From the NCBI GenBank assembly GCA_038532735.1, contig JBCBAC010000001.1, positions 310,001 through 374,000 on the forward strand: 64,000 bases of DNA. Direction: 5' to 3'. This stretch comes from JAHTBL01 sp038532735 (lineage in GTDB: Bacteria > Pseudomonadota > Alphaproteobacteria > Rhodobacterales > Rhodobacteraceae). The translations under genes and the position numbers were made by a program. The notes beneath the pieces are model-generated. The model saw only the letters and a list, made by a program, of their open reading frames with translations. It was not told where the DNA came from and ran no database searches. This document shows, one piece after another, positions 42,053 through 49,936 of this stretch. Positions within the stretch are counted from its first letter, which is position 1, and each line of letters opens with the position of its first letter.

Positions 42053-42077
42053 AATGCCTTCATGTGCAAAAGGTTCC
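42053..42077 (-). promoter_or_regulatory. Weak candidate EcfG promoter of the PLDc_N gene
   Basis: On the minus strand GGAAC (42077-42073), a 16-base spacer and CATT (42056-42053). The -10 has one mismatch at a conserved position, so this is the least certain of the series; it overlaps the end of the upstream gene region. Confidence 0.4.
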
Positions 42078-42078
42078 G

Positions 42079-42891
42079 TCACTTCGGATTTTTTGTCCCC
42101 GAAAGCTCGCGGCGGACTTGCCCAAAGGCTAACAATGCAAAGATTGCGGTGCCGCCCAATATATTGCCGAAAAGAACAGGCAAGAAGAAATCAAACAATG
42201 CACGATCTAAGGGCAATGCACCTTGCACCATCAAGAAAGCCATTTCGACGCTACCTGCTACGATATGGGTGAAGTCGCCCGCTGCAATCAGCCAAGTGAA
42301 CGTGAGAATAACGAAAAACCCGAAGCCCTCTGCTTCCGGCAACATCCACACAATTGCGGCGACCAGTACGCCTGCTGGGATCGCGCGCTGAAAGGCCTCG
42401 CTTGTGGCAAAGCCGGTGGCGTGTTCAGACAGCTCTGTAATTGCGGGCAACAATTCCGTCGGGATGAAGCTGCCATAAGCGAAGGCGGTTGCGACCAGAA
42501 ACGCCCCGACAACATTGGCGAAGAGCACAATCGACCACAAAACGATCAACCTGCGAAACATAGGCCAGACAGGGTCATGCATAACCGGCAAGACAGTCGT
42601 AATCGTGTTCTCTGTGAAAAGTTGCATGCGCCCCAGAATGACAACCAGAAAGCCGAGGCTGTATCCGACATTTTCAAGCAGATAGCTCCAGTCGCTTTCA
42701 GGCAGATAAGTCCTGAAAATGGCCTCTCCCAAGACAGATAGCGAGATCATGAGACCGGCTGCGATCCCAGACCAGAACAGAGACGCATTCGGACGCTCAA
42801 GCTCTTCATGACCATCGCGCCGGATGACTTCAAAGATTTCTCTGGACGAAAGCTTTTCTGACGCATCAATCGCTTGGCTGTTATGAGACAT
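42079..42891 (-). CDS. Formate/nitrite transporter (FNT) family channel
   Basis: A 270-residue protein with a polar N terminus (about 1-40, SSREIFEVIRRDGHEELERP) and six membrane segments of the FNT fold, including LGRMQLFTENTITTVLPV and FVILTFTWLIAAGDFTHIVAGSVE. FNT channels move formate, nitrite, hydrosulfide or other small anions; the substrate cannot be read from the sequence. This subgroup (with a longer N terminus) often sits in stress loci. ATG 42891 is chosen; the upstream extension lies in the promoter region. Confidence 0.88.
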   Translation of the reverse strand: MSHNSQAIDASEKLSSREIFEVIRRDGHEELERPNASLFWSGIAAGLMISLSVLGEAIFRTYLPESDWSYLLENVGYSLGFLVVILGRMQLFTENTITTVLPVMHDPVWPMFRRLIVLWSIVLFANVVGAFLVATAFAYGSFIPTELLPAITELSEHATGFATSEAFQRAIPAGVLVAAIVWMLPEAEGFGFFVILTFTWLIAAGDFTHIVAGSVEMAFLMVQGALPLDRALFDFFLPVLFGNILGGTAIFALLAFGQVRRELSGTKNPK

Positions 42892-42923
42892 ATGCCTGTT
42901 CCTTAATCTAAATATCAGTTCAA

Positions 42924-42948
42924 AACGCAAAGGAACCCTTGTGGTTCC
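42924..42948 (-). promoter_or_regulatory. Candidate EcfG promoter of the FNT channel gene
   Basis: On the minus strand GGAAC (42948-42944), a 16-base spacer and CGTT (42927-42924), a perfect match, 33 bases upstream of ATG 42891. It overlaps the opposite promoter at 42932-42957. Confidence 0.78.
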
Positions 42949-42957
42949 AAGCGCGTT
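42932..42957 (+). promoter_or_regulatory. Candidate EcfG promoter of the DUF2254 gene
   Basis: GGAAC (42932-42936), a 17-base spacer and CGTT (42954-42957). The two -35 elements form the inverted repeat GGAACC / GGTTCC with a five-base spacer. Confidence 0.72.
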
Positions 42958-42999
42958 TGATCGAAAGCACTGAAAACGCTGCCGACTGCGAGGATCGTT

Positions 43000-44256
43000 T
43001 TGAACAAGCACAATGCACTATCCATGGGTAAACGCGCTTATCTGCTGAAACTTCTTCAAGATGTACGCGCCAGTTACTGGTTTCTTCCCACAGTGCTTGT
43101 CTTCGTGGGCCTGGCTTTGGCCATTGTCATGGGTTGGATTGATCGCGATCCATCGCGCTTGCCTTGGCAACTGCGTGAGACATGGATCGACACGCAAGCG
43201 GATGGTGCTCGTTCGACGCTTGCCGTAATCGCGCAATCCATCATTGGCGTGACAGGTGTAATGTTCTCGATGACATTGGTTGCGGTGTCTTTTGCATCAG
43301 GCAATTTCGGGCCGCGTCTTATCGGGAATTTCATGCGAGACCGCGGCAATCAATGGAGCCTTGGCATCCTGATCTCCACATTTGTCTATGCTTTGGTCGT
43401 GTTGCGAACGGTGCAAGACAGTATTGATGGCGGGGTTGCGGAATATGTCCCGCAGTATTCTTTAATTGTTGCCTTATTGCTGTCGTTGCTTTGCGTCTTC
43501 ACGCTGATTTACTTCATTCATCATGTGCCCGAAACGATCAACGTTTCGCGCATCTCTGCCAATATCGGCGCGTCGCTAGAAGCGCAACTTCGCACGCTGA
43601 TCGACGAGCGGAGTGGTAGTGATGACGATAACGATGATGTTGAAAAACCGCCCAGACGCGCCGCCGATGTCGTCATCCAGTCTGAAAGCGCGGGTTATAT
43701 TCAAACAGTCAATTTCTCGCAGCTCTCGGATCTCGCAAAAGAACATGATGGGTTCATCAAAGTGGACGCCTCAATTGGTACCTTTTTGACGACCGAAACA
43801 CCGGTCATCCGCGTTTGGACGAAGGATGAGTTAAGCGAGGAAGATGTCGAGGCCCTGAAAGGTTGCTTTGCAGTCGGGATCAGCCGAACCGAAAACCAGA
43901 ACCCGACATTCTTGGCCGAGCAACTGGTCGAAATGGTCGCCCGCGCCTTGTCGCCGGGTGTCAATGATCCGTACACCGCGATGGACTGCTTGAACCGCAT
44001 GGCTGCAGCGTTGATTGTGGCGAGCCGATATAAGGATGGTCTACAGCCCCCCAGCCTGCCGCGTATCACATTCAAACATCTGACGTTTGAACGCCTCTTC
44101 TCAGCAACTTTCCCGCTCTGCCGACAGTACATTCAGCCAGACGCGCTGGTGCTAGCTCATGCGAAAGAGCGGCTGACGGAACTTCTGGAGACCGTCAAAC
44201 CTGAGGACCAGACCTGCATCAAAGAAGAGCTGTCCCGTCTTGACGCAGAGAGCTGA
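43000..44256 (+). CDS. DUF2254 integral membrane protein
   Basis: A 418-residue protein with four N-terminal membrane segments (about 26-45, 72-98, 118-138, 148-170) and a C-terminal cytoplasmic part. The pattern DGARSTLAVIAQSIIGVTGVMFSMTLVAVSFASGNFGPRLIGNFMRDRGNQWSLG is characteristic of DUF2254, as is SPGVNDPYTAMDCLNRMA. Function unknown. TTG 43000 follows GAGGA by five bases; ATG 43024 is an alternative without a good binding site. Confidence 0.87.
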   Translation: MNKHNALSMGKRAYLLKLLQDVRASYWFLPTVLVFVGLALAIVMGWIDRDPSRLPWQLRETWIDTQADGARSTLAVIAQSIIGVTGVMFSMTLVAVSFASGNFGPRLIGNFMRDRGNQWSLGILISTFVYALVVLRTVQDSIDGGVAEYVPQYSLIVALLLSLLCVFTLIYFIHHVPETINVSRISANIGASLEAQLRTLIDERSGSDDDNDDVEKPPRRAADVVIQSESAGYIQTVNFSQLSDLAKEHDGFIKVDASIGTFLTTETPVIRVWTKDELSEEDVEALKGCFAVGISRTENQNPTFLAEQLVEMVARALSPGVNDPYTAMDCLNRMAAALIVASRYKDGLQPPSLPRITFKHLTFERLFSATFPLCRQYIQPDALVLAHAKERLTELLETVKPEDQTCIKEELSRLDAES

Positions 44257-44281
44257 GGAACAAAAAACCATTTCCGGCGTT
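44257..44281 (+). promoter_or_regulatory. Candidate EcfG promoter of the DUF2945-topoisomerase IB pair
   Basis: GGAAC (44257-44261), a 16-base spacer and CGTT (44278-44281), a perfect match that begins one base after the DUF2254 stop, 26 bases upstream of ATG 44308. Confidence 0.78.
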
Positions 44282-44307
44282 TGTGTTGGCAAACACAGGA
44301 GTGAGAT

Positions 44308-44520
44308 ATGAGCTACCAGAAAGGTGAGAGGGTTAAGTGGGATTGGGGTGACGGCACGGCCGAAGGCAAAGTGACCGAAACTCATAAAGAGTCGATCACA
44401 CGGACCATCAAGGGCTCGGAGGTTACGCGCAACGGGTCAGACGATGACCCGGCCCTCGAGATTGAGCAGGACGATGGCACCAAGGTGCTCAAGCTCGCAT
44501 CTGAGGTGAAAAAGGGGTGA
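44308..44520 (+). CDS. DUF2945 (Tudor-like hypervirulence-associated) protein
   Basis: A 70-residue protein matching DUF2945/HVA_TUDOR: YQKGERVKWDWGDGTAEGKVTETHKESITRTIKGSEVTRNGSDDDPALEIEQDDG, ending with VLKLASEV. It has a small beta-barrel-like pattern. ACAGGAG precedes the ATG. The stop overlaps the GTG start of topoisomerase IB by four bases, so the two are translationally coupled. Function unknown; the coupling suggests a nucleic-acid or chromatin-linked role. Confidence 0.88.
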   Translation: MSYQKGERVKWDWGDGTAEGKVTETHKESITRTIKGSEVTRNGSDDDPALEIEQDDGTKVLKLASEVKKG

Positions 44521-45491
44521 GGCTGGCAGGCCTGACCTACTATCCTGATACCGAACCAGGATTTCGTCGCAGACGGCGGGGCAAAGGGTTTTCCTACATC
44601 GACACGGAAGGGCAGCTAATCAGGGACCAAGCAGTCCGTCAGCGTTTGGCAAGTCTGGCCGTTCCGCCAGCCTATGAAGATGTGTGGATGTGCCCTCTCG
44701 AAAACGGCCATCTTCTTGCGACCGGACGCGACGTTCGCGGCCGCAAGCAGTACATGTATCATCCTGATTGGACGGCTCTGCGCGCGCAATCGAAGTTTGA
44801 TGATCTGCCTGCATTCGGGCGACTCTTGGGCCGGATCAGACGGCGTGTGCATGCCGACTTGAAGGAAGACGCAGGCGAACGGGACTTTGCTCTCGCCGCA
44901 GCGGTCACGTTGATCGACCGAACGGCGCTCCGGGTCGGCAACCCCCAATACGTTGAAGAGAATAACAGCTATGGCGCCCTAACCCTTTGTAATCGGCATA
45001 TTACCCTATCTGGCAAAGACATCGCTTTGCGATACCGCGCCAAGGGGGGCCAAAAGGTAAAGACGACGATCACGGATGCAAAGCTCGCGCGAATTCTCGA
45101 CAAGATCAGCGATCTTCCCGGGGCCAATCTTCTGACTTGGGTCGATGATGCGGGCGATCCGCAATCGCTCAGTTCCGACGCGTTAAATGCCTACCTCGCG
45201 GATGCTGCAGGGCAAGACGGCATCACCGCTAAAACATTTCGCACATGGGCGGGCACCTGCGCGGCGTTCGAAGTTGGCGCACAAGGCCACGCGACGATCA
45301 AAGAGATGGCAACCGCTGCAGCAGAGGTGCTGCACAATACGCCCACGATCGCGCGAAACAGCTATATCCACCCGTCTGTGATTGATCTCGCAGGCCAAGA
45401 CGCACCGGATGTGACGCCCTCTGAACAACATGGGCTGAAGGTCAATGAGCAGCACCTGCTTGGTTTTCTTCAAGCAGAAACGGCGGGCTAA
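44517..45491 (+). CDS. DNA topoisomerase IB (poxvirus type)
   Basis: A 324-residue type IB topoisomerase that relaxes supercoils by forming a 3'-phosphotyrosyl bond. The catalytic tyrosine is Tyr283 in RNSYIHP; the active-site arginine/lysine regions are in IDRTALRVGNPQYVEENNSYGALTL and RAKGGQKVKTTI, and KTFRTWAGT contributes the second arginine. Start GTG 44517 overlaps DUF2945. Bacterial IB enzymes are of unclear physiological role; the EcfG promoter upstream points to stress. Confidence 0.92.
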   Translation: MRLAGLTYYPDTEPGFRRRRRGKGFSYIDTEGQLIRDQAVRQRLASLAVPPAYEDVWMCPLENGHLLATGRDVRGRKQYMYHPDWTALRAQSKFDDLPAFGRLLGRIRRRVHADLKEDAGERDFALAAAVTLIDRTALRVGNPQYVEENNSYGALTLCNRHITLSGKDIALRYRAKGGQKVKTTITDAKLARILDKISDLPGANLLTWVDDAGDPQSLSSDALNAYLADAAGQDGITAKTFRTWAGTCAAFEVGAQGHATIKEMATAAAEVLHNTPTIARNSYIHPSVIDLAGQDAPDVTPSEQHGLKVNEQHLLGFLQAETAG

Positions 45492-45495
45492 AGGC

Positions 45496-45521
45496 GGAAC
45501 CCTTTTGGGAGGCACGGCGTT
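45496..45521 (+). promoter_or_regulatory. Candidate EcfG promoter of the MATE gene
   Basis: GGAAC (45496-45500), a 17-base spacer and CGTT (45518-45521). It begins five bases after the topoisomerase stop, 28 bases upstream of GTG 45550. Confidence 0.68.
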
Positions 45522-45549
45522 TGATGCCGACTGACAAAAGGGAATAATC

Positions 45550-46908
45550 GTGTCCAATTCGCGTGATCTGACAAGCGGGTCCACATCACAGAAACTTTTT
45601 CAACTGGCGGGGCCCATGGTCTTCGGGATCATCGCCGTAATTTCTGTTTCACTGATTGACACCTATTATGTCGGCCAACTTGGCACGCAGCAGTTGACCG
45701 CGCTTTCGTTCACCTTTCCGGTCACGCTGACCGTTTCAAGCCTTGCCATTGGCTTGGGTGCGGGGGCGTCTTCTGTGGTGTCGCGGGCTGTTGGTAGCGA
45801 CGATATGGCTGATGCGAAGCGGCTTGCAACCGACAGCCTTGGTCTGGCGCTCCTTCTGGTGATCTGCGTCGCGACAATCGGTTATCTGGCGATTGATCCG
45901 CTCTTCAGCCTGCTTGGCGCAAGTGGCGAGACGCTTGAGATGATTGGCCAGTACATGCGGATCTGGTTCTTGGCGATCCCACTCCTTGTCGTGCCGATTG
46001 TCGCCAACTCCATCGTCCGCGCTGTTGGAGACACATTCTGGCCGAGCCTTGTCATGGTCAGCTCTGCCCTGACCAATATCGCGATCACGCCTGTCTTTAT
46101 CTTCGGTCTCGGACCTGTCCCCGCCTTCGGTATTCAAGGTGCCGCCATCGGGACACTTGTTGCATGGCTTGTGACGGTCTTCGGCGCATTCGCCTTGGTG
46201 GCTGTGCGCGAAAAGATGCTGCTTTTTGAACTGCCCAACATGGGCACGCTCGTGAAATCCTGGACCCGCGTGCTTGCCGTCGGCATTCCAGCCTCCGTAG
46301 GCAACGCGGTCAATCCAATTGGGATTGCTGTTGTGACGTCCATCCTTGCAGGCTTTAGCGAAGTGATCGTCGCAGGCTTCGGGGTCGCGACGCGCGTGGA
46401 ATCCCTCGCGGTGATCCCGATGCTGGCGCTGTCATCCGCTATAGGACCGTTCACGGGTCAAAACTGGGGTGCCGGTAAATGCGAGCGGGTCAGCGAAGCG
46501 CTGAAAGTCAGCTATCAGGTCTGTGCCGTTTGGGCCGGTATTCTGGCGCTTTTCTTCTGGCTTGCGGCCGAACCGATTATCCGCGTTTTCTCGGAAGAGG
46601 CCGACGTGATCGACGCCGCCAGCACCTATCTGGCCATCGTACCGATCAGCTTGTGGGGCTACGGCGTTGTGATCATCACAGCAGGGGCGTTCAACGCAAT
46701 CGGACGTTCTCATTTCGGGTTAGGGCTCTACCTTGTCCGAACCGCGGCGCTCTATATCCCGCTTTCCTTTCTCGCATCGCTTCTCGCGGGCTCGGACGCT
46801 GTTTTCTACGGTATCGCCATCGCGAACGCCTTGGCGGGTGTGACGGTAGGTGGCTTCGCGCTCTATTGGCTCAACAATCGCGACGTGCCCGCGGCCGAGG
46901 CGAGCTAG
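45550..46908 (+). CDS. MATE family efflux transporter
   Basis: A 452-residue protein with about twelve membrane segments of the MatE fold, in two repeats (N-terminal part from FQLAGPMVFGIIAVISVSLIDTYYVGQLGT; second repeat near VGIPASVGNAVNPIGIAVVTSILAGF). It exports drugs or organic cations with Na+ or H+; the substrate is unknown. Start GTG 45550 after AAAGGGA. Its own EcfG-type promoter suggests stress induction. Confidence 0.9.
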   Translation: MSNSRDLTSGSTSQKLFQLAGPMVFGIIAVISVSLIDTYYVGQLGTQQLTALSFTFPVTLTVSSLAIGLGAGASSVVSRAVGSDDMADAKRLATDSLGLALLLVICVATIGYLAIDPLFSLLGASGETLEMIGQYMRIWFLAIPLLVVPIVANSIVRAVGDTFWPSLVMVSSALTNIAITPVFIFGLGPVPAFGIQGAAIGTLVAWLVTVFGAFALVAVREKMLLFELPNMGTLVKSWTRVLAVGIPASVGNAVNPIGIAVVTSILAGFSEVIVAGFGVATRVESLAVIPMLALSSAIGPFTGQNWGAGKCERVSEALKVSYQVCAVWAGILALFFWLAAEPIIRVFSEEADVIDAASTYLAIVPISLWGYGVVIITAGAFNAIGRSHFGLGLYLVRTAALYIPLSFLASLLAGSDAVFYGIAIANALAGVTVGGFALYWLNNRDVPAAEAS

Positions 46909-46911
46909 CGC

Positions 46912-46936
46912 GGAACCTTTCCACCCATGATGCGTT
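46912..46936 (+). promoter_or_regulatory. Candidate EcfG promoter of the 69-residue protein gene
   Basis: GGAAC (46912-46916), a 16-base spacer and CGTT (46933-46936), a perfect match, 49 bases upstream of ATG 46986. Confidence 0.78.
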
Positions 46937-46985
46937 GAAATCTCAGCAAAAAGGCAATGTGCCTGCCATGACTTGAGAGGCTGAT

Positions 46986-47195
46986 ATGACAATCGACATC
47001 AAGAATGTTTGGTATAACCCAGCGAATGCCGCCTTCGAAGGCCGCATCGATATTCAGCGGAACGGCAAATCTTTTCGGTATCCTTGTAGCGTCGAAGGGC
47101 CGATGACCATGCCGATGGCGGATGTGCGCCGTCGCATGACCCATCAAGCCAGAGCCATGTCGGATACGCCGCCCTCAATCTGGTCGAAGTCTTAA
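46986..47195 (+). CDS. Small soluble protein, unknown
   Basis: A 69-residue protein (IDIKNVWYNPANAAFEGRIDIQRNGKSFRYPCSVEGP...) with a short beta-strand-like N-terminal half and a helical, arginine-rich C-terminal half. It has no signal peptide or membrane helix. A DUF1488-like character is possible but not certain. It has a perfect EcfG promoter match and lies 45 bases upstream of mscS, which may share its transcript. Confidence 0.68.
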   Translation: MTIDIKNVWYNPANAAFEGRIDIQRNGKSFRYPCSVEGPMTMPMADVRRRMTHQARAMSDTPPSIWSKS

Positions 47196-47240
47196 AGCGC
47201 TGCGGCTTCATCAAGAATCACGACAAATAGGACCACATCC

Positions 47241-48167
47241 ATGGATGCGATCACCGAATGGGCTCAGACCCTTTTTACAACTGAAATTTATGGCGGAAAA
47301 TCCTTCGCCGATTACCTGACATTGGATGCGTTGATTGCGCTTTTTGGCAATACTGTCGCCGCAATCCTTATTCTGTGTATTGGCTTTGCGCTGTCATCCT
47401 TCGTCAGCCGCCGCATCCACCGGATTGGCGAAAACCATGTCAGCCTCGACAACACGCTGTTCAGCTTTCTGGGCAATATCGCGCGTTATATCGTTCTGGC
47501 CTTCACGTTTCTTTTCGTGCTCAACACATTCGGCGTTGAAACAACTTCTGTCATTGCCGTCATCGGTGCCGCCGGTCTTGCCGTTGGCCTTGCGCTGCAA
47601 GGAACACTCTCCAACGTTGCAGCCGGCATCATGATCATTCTGTTCCGTCCGCTCAAAATTGGAGACTTCGTTGAGGTGGATGGCACGCTCGGCACTGTGA
47701 AAGACATCACCCTCAATTACACAGAGATTGCAAACTTGGGGCACGTAAAGGTCATCGTCCCCAATTCAGAAGTGTGGGGCAATAAGATCAAAAATTACTC
47801 CGAATACCCCACCCGCCGGGCGGAGTGGACATTTGGTGTGGGCTACGGCGTCAATCTTGGTAAAGCCGAACAGGTGATCCGCGACACCATCATGGCCGAC
47901 GCCCGGTCACACAGCGATCCGGAGCCGTTTATCCAGGTAAACAACCTCAACAGCTCCAGTGTCGATTTTCTTGTGCGTGTCTGGTGCGATACGCCTGAAT
48001 ACTTTCAGTATCAGGCTGACATGAAGCGGAAGGTCAAAGAAGCGCTTGATGCAGCTGACATCGATATTCCCTTTCCGACGCGTACACTTGTGCACGAGGA
48101 CGCAGCGCTCAAACTGGTGCAATCGGATGATGAGAGCGATACGCCCCATTCGGTCGCAGCCGAGTAG
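47241..48167 (+). CDS. Small-conductance mechanosensitive channel (MscS family)
   Basis: A 308-residue MscS-type channel opened by membrane tension to release solutes on osmotic downshift. Three membrane segments (about 28-52, 75-95, 100-125) lead to the pore helix GLAVGLALQGTLSNVAAGIMIILFRPLKIGD, followed by the beta domain EVDGTLGTVKDITLNYTEI and VIVPNSEVWGNKIKNYSEY. The N terminus is short. No good EcfG promoter is directly upstream; it may be read together with the small gene before it. Confidence 0.93.
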   Translation: MDAITEWAQTLFTTEIYGGKSFADYLTLDALIALFGNTVAAILILCIGFALSSFVSRRIHRIGENHVSLDNTLFSFLGNIARYIVLAFTFLFVLNTFGVETTSVIAVIGAAGLAVGLALQGTLSNVAAGIMIILFRPLKIGDFVEVDGTLGTVKDITLNYTEIANLGHVKVIVPNSEVWGNKIKNYSEYPTRRAEWTFGVGYGVNLGKAEQVIRDTIMADARSHSDPEPFIQVNNLNSSSVDFLVRVWCDTPEYFQYQADMKRKVKEALDAADIDIPFPTRTLVHEDAALKLVQSDDESDTPHSVAAE

Positions 48168-48206
48168 AAAGGTGCGGATGACCAATATCGACTTCTCTTA
48201 ATTCCG

Positions 48207-48257
48207 CAGGGTTAATGCAACATGCCCTTGATCACATGATCTGGGATGCTAACCCTG
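48207..48257. promoter_or_regulatory. Nested inverted repeats upstream of the enoyl-CoA hydratase gene
   Basis: CAGGGTTA (48207-48214) pairs with TAACCCTG (48250-48257), and inside it GATCA (48230-48234) pairs with TGATC (48237-48241). It lies 33 bases before the hydratase ATG. It could be a regulator's operator or a leader structure; there is no T run to make it a terminator. Confidence 0.45.
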
Positions 48258-48290
48258 TGGGCCTGAGTTCAACAGCGGCGAGTCCATCTT

Positions 48291-49067
48291 ATGGCATTTG
48301 AAAACATCATCGTTGAGATTGACGACCACGTCGCCCTGATCCGGCTGAACCGTCCGGATGCGCTGAACGCGCTCAATAGTAAGTTGCTGGGCGAGCTGAG
48401 CCAGGCGCTCCGCGAAGCAGAGGCCAACGACAAGGTGCGCTGCATCGTACTTACGGGCTCTGAGAAAGCATTCGCGGCTGGGGCTGATATTAAAGAGATG
48501 TCCGACAAATCCTTTGTCGAGGTGTTCACGACCGATCTTTTCGCCGAAGAAGCCGAAGAAATTCTGAAATGCCGCAAACCCATTATCGCAGCCGTCGCAG
48601 GCTACGCGCTGGGCGGCGGATGCGAGTTGGCGATGATGTGTGACTTTATCATTGCCGCGGACACTGCGAAGTTTGGCCAGCCAGAGATCAATCTCGGCGT
48701 GGTGGCCGGACTTGGCGGATCGCAGCGCCTGACGCGTTTTGTTGGAAAGTCCAAATCGATGGAAATGCACCTGACAGGTCGTTTCATGGACGCAGACGAG
48801 GCAGAGCGCAGCGGGCTTGTCAGCCGCGTTGTGCCGGCCAAGAAGCTGATGGAAGAAGCGATGGCCGCCGCGCAGAAGATCACCGAAAAGTCGATGCTGA
48901 CTGCGATGGTGGTCAAGGAATGCGTCAACCGCTCCTACGAGACGACCTTGCGCGAAGGCCTCCTCTTCGAACGCCGCGTTTTCCACTCGCTCTTTGCGAC
49001 GGAAGACCAAAAGGAAGGCATGGCCGCTTTCCTCGACAAGCGCGAAGCACAGTTTCGCGATAAATAG
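48291..49067 (+). CDS. Enoyl-CoA hydratase
   Basis: A 258-residue crotonase-fold enzyme that hydrates 2-enoyl-CoA in fatty-acid beta-oxidation. The oxyanion-hole motifs SEKAFAAGADIKEM and GYALGGGCELAMMCD and the catalytic glutamates (Glu in GGCELAM, Glu in QPEINLGVVAGLGGSQRL) are all present. It is a single gene with no thiolase or dehydrogenase partner in the window. No strong ribosome binding site precedes ATG 48291. Confidence 0.93.
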   Translation: MAFENIIVEIDDHVALIRLNRPDALNALNSKLLGELSQALREAEANDKVRCIVLTGSEKAFAAGADIKEMSDKSFVEVFTTDLFAEEAEEILKCRKPIIAAVAGYALGGGCELAMMCDFIIAADTAKFGQPEINLGVVAGLGGSQRLTRFVGKSKSMEMHLTGRFMDADEAERSGLVSRVVPAKKLMEEAMAAAQKITEKSMLTAMVVKECVNRSYETTLREGLLFERRVFHSLFATEDQKEGMAAFLDKREAQFRDK

Positions 49068-49081
49068 ACGGGACAACCCTG

Positions 49082-49110
49082 TTGACTTGCCGCCGAGTCG
49101 GTCTTAGAGA
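49082..49110 (+). promoter_or_regulatory. Candidate housekeeping promoter of rpsT
   Basis: TTGACT (49082-49087), a 17-base spacer and TAGAGA (49105-49110), 44 bases upstream of the rpsT start. The pattern fits the alphaproteobacterial sigma-70 consensus. Confidence 0.55.
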
Positions 49111-49154
49111 CGCGGCTTCAGATTATCACGAACCCGAAAAGTGGGACGTTGCAC

Positions 49155-49418
49155 ATGGCAAATTCGCCTCAAGCTAAAAAACGCGCGCGTCAGAACGAAC
49201 GCCGCTTCGCCGTCAACAAAGCGCGCCGCTCGCGTATCCGCACCTTCCTGCGCAAAGTGGAAGAGGCGATTGCGTCCGGTGACAAGGATGCGGCCAACAC
49301 GGCGCTTCAGCAGGCACAGCCTGAACTAATGCGCGGTGTCTCCAAAGGCATCCTGCACAAGAACACTGTTGCACGCAAAATGTCGCGCCTGTCTTCGCGC
49401 GTGAAAGCAATCGGCTGA
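49155..49418 (+). CDS. rpsT: 30S ribosomal protein S20
   Basis: An 87-residue basic protein with the S20 pattern MANSPQAKKRARQNERRFAVNKARRSRIRTFLRKVEEAI and GVSKGILHKNTVARKMSRLSSRVKAI. It binds 16S rRNA in the small subunit. ATG 49155 is the normal start; an in-frame TTG lies two codons earlier. A strong terminator follows. Confidence 0.97.
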   Translation: MANSPQAKKRARQNERRFAVNKARRSRIRTFLRKVEEAIASGDKDAANTALQQAQPELMRGVSKGILHKNTVARKMSRLSSRVKAIG

Positions 49419-49445
49419 ACCCGATTCCTTTTGAGAATGGTTAAG

Positions 49446-49470
49446 AACGCGGCCTTTGGGCCGCGTTTTT
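49446..49470 (+). terminator. Rho-independent terminator of rpsT
   Basis: AACGCGGCC-TTTGG-GCCGCGTT hairpin followed by TTTT, starting 27 bases after the rpsT stop. Confidence 0.92.
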
Positions 49471-49936
49471 CATTTTTAGGCAGCGTTGTATTTTTGTCAT
49501 GAAAATAAGGCATGGCAACGGCTTGCCAGATTCGATTTCAGCTTTGTTTGAGTCAATAGCAAAGGTCTGTTGATCGGCGCGCGGCGCGCTTGCTAGCAAT
49601 AAGCCATCGATTCACATCGTCCTTGGGGGGACATCACACCGGATCGCGATATTGGCTTAGCCAATGATAACGTGGCGCATAGGAAAACTGACCAGCCTTT
49701 ATGAGTCAGTCCCGATTGCGCAGGCTCTATATTTTCTTAGGGCTAAGGTGGCTGTCCAAACACCCGTTTGAGGTGAAGAGCAGGGCGACCTGCCATTCAA
49801 AACTCTCCCGCGCCGCGGGGTCGCATCTGAACAGGCAGGTTCAGAGCACGGAGAGCCTTTGTCTAGTGAACCGGTACGGGGAAACCGTCTGTGCACGCCA
49901 ACAGACAAACTGGGACAGGAAAGGTGAAGGTAAAGG
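49471..49936. other. 466-base gene-free region upstream of dnaA
   Basis: I see no gene here. It contains four GANTC sites (49529-49533, 49550-49554, 49609-49613, 49703-49707), the odd palindrome ATTGGCT-T-AGCCAAT (49651-49665), the repeat CTGAAC-N6-GTTCAG (49827-49844) and a GC-rich block near 49577-49590. No consensus DnaA box (TTATNCACA) is visible on either strand. It should hold the dnaA promoter and leader; an origin is not supported. Confidence 0.6.

Noticed and set aside
49471..49936. Chromosomal origin of replication next to dnaA
   Set aside because: No TTATNCACA-type DnaA boxes on either strand, and many alphaproteobacteria have their origin elsewhere. Gene context alone is not enough.
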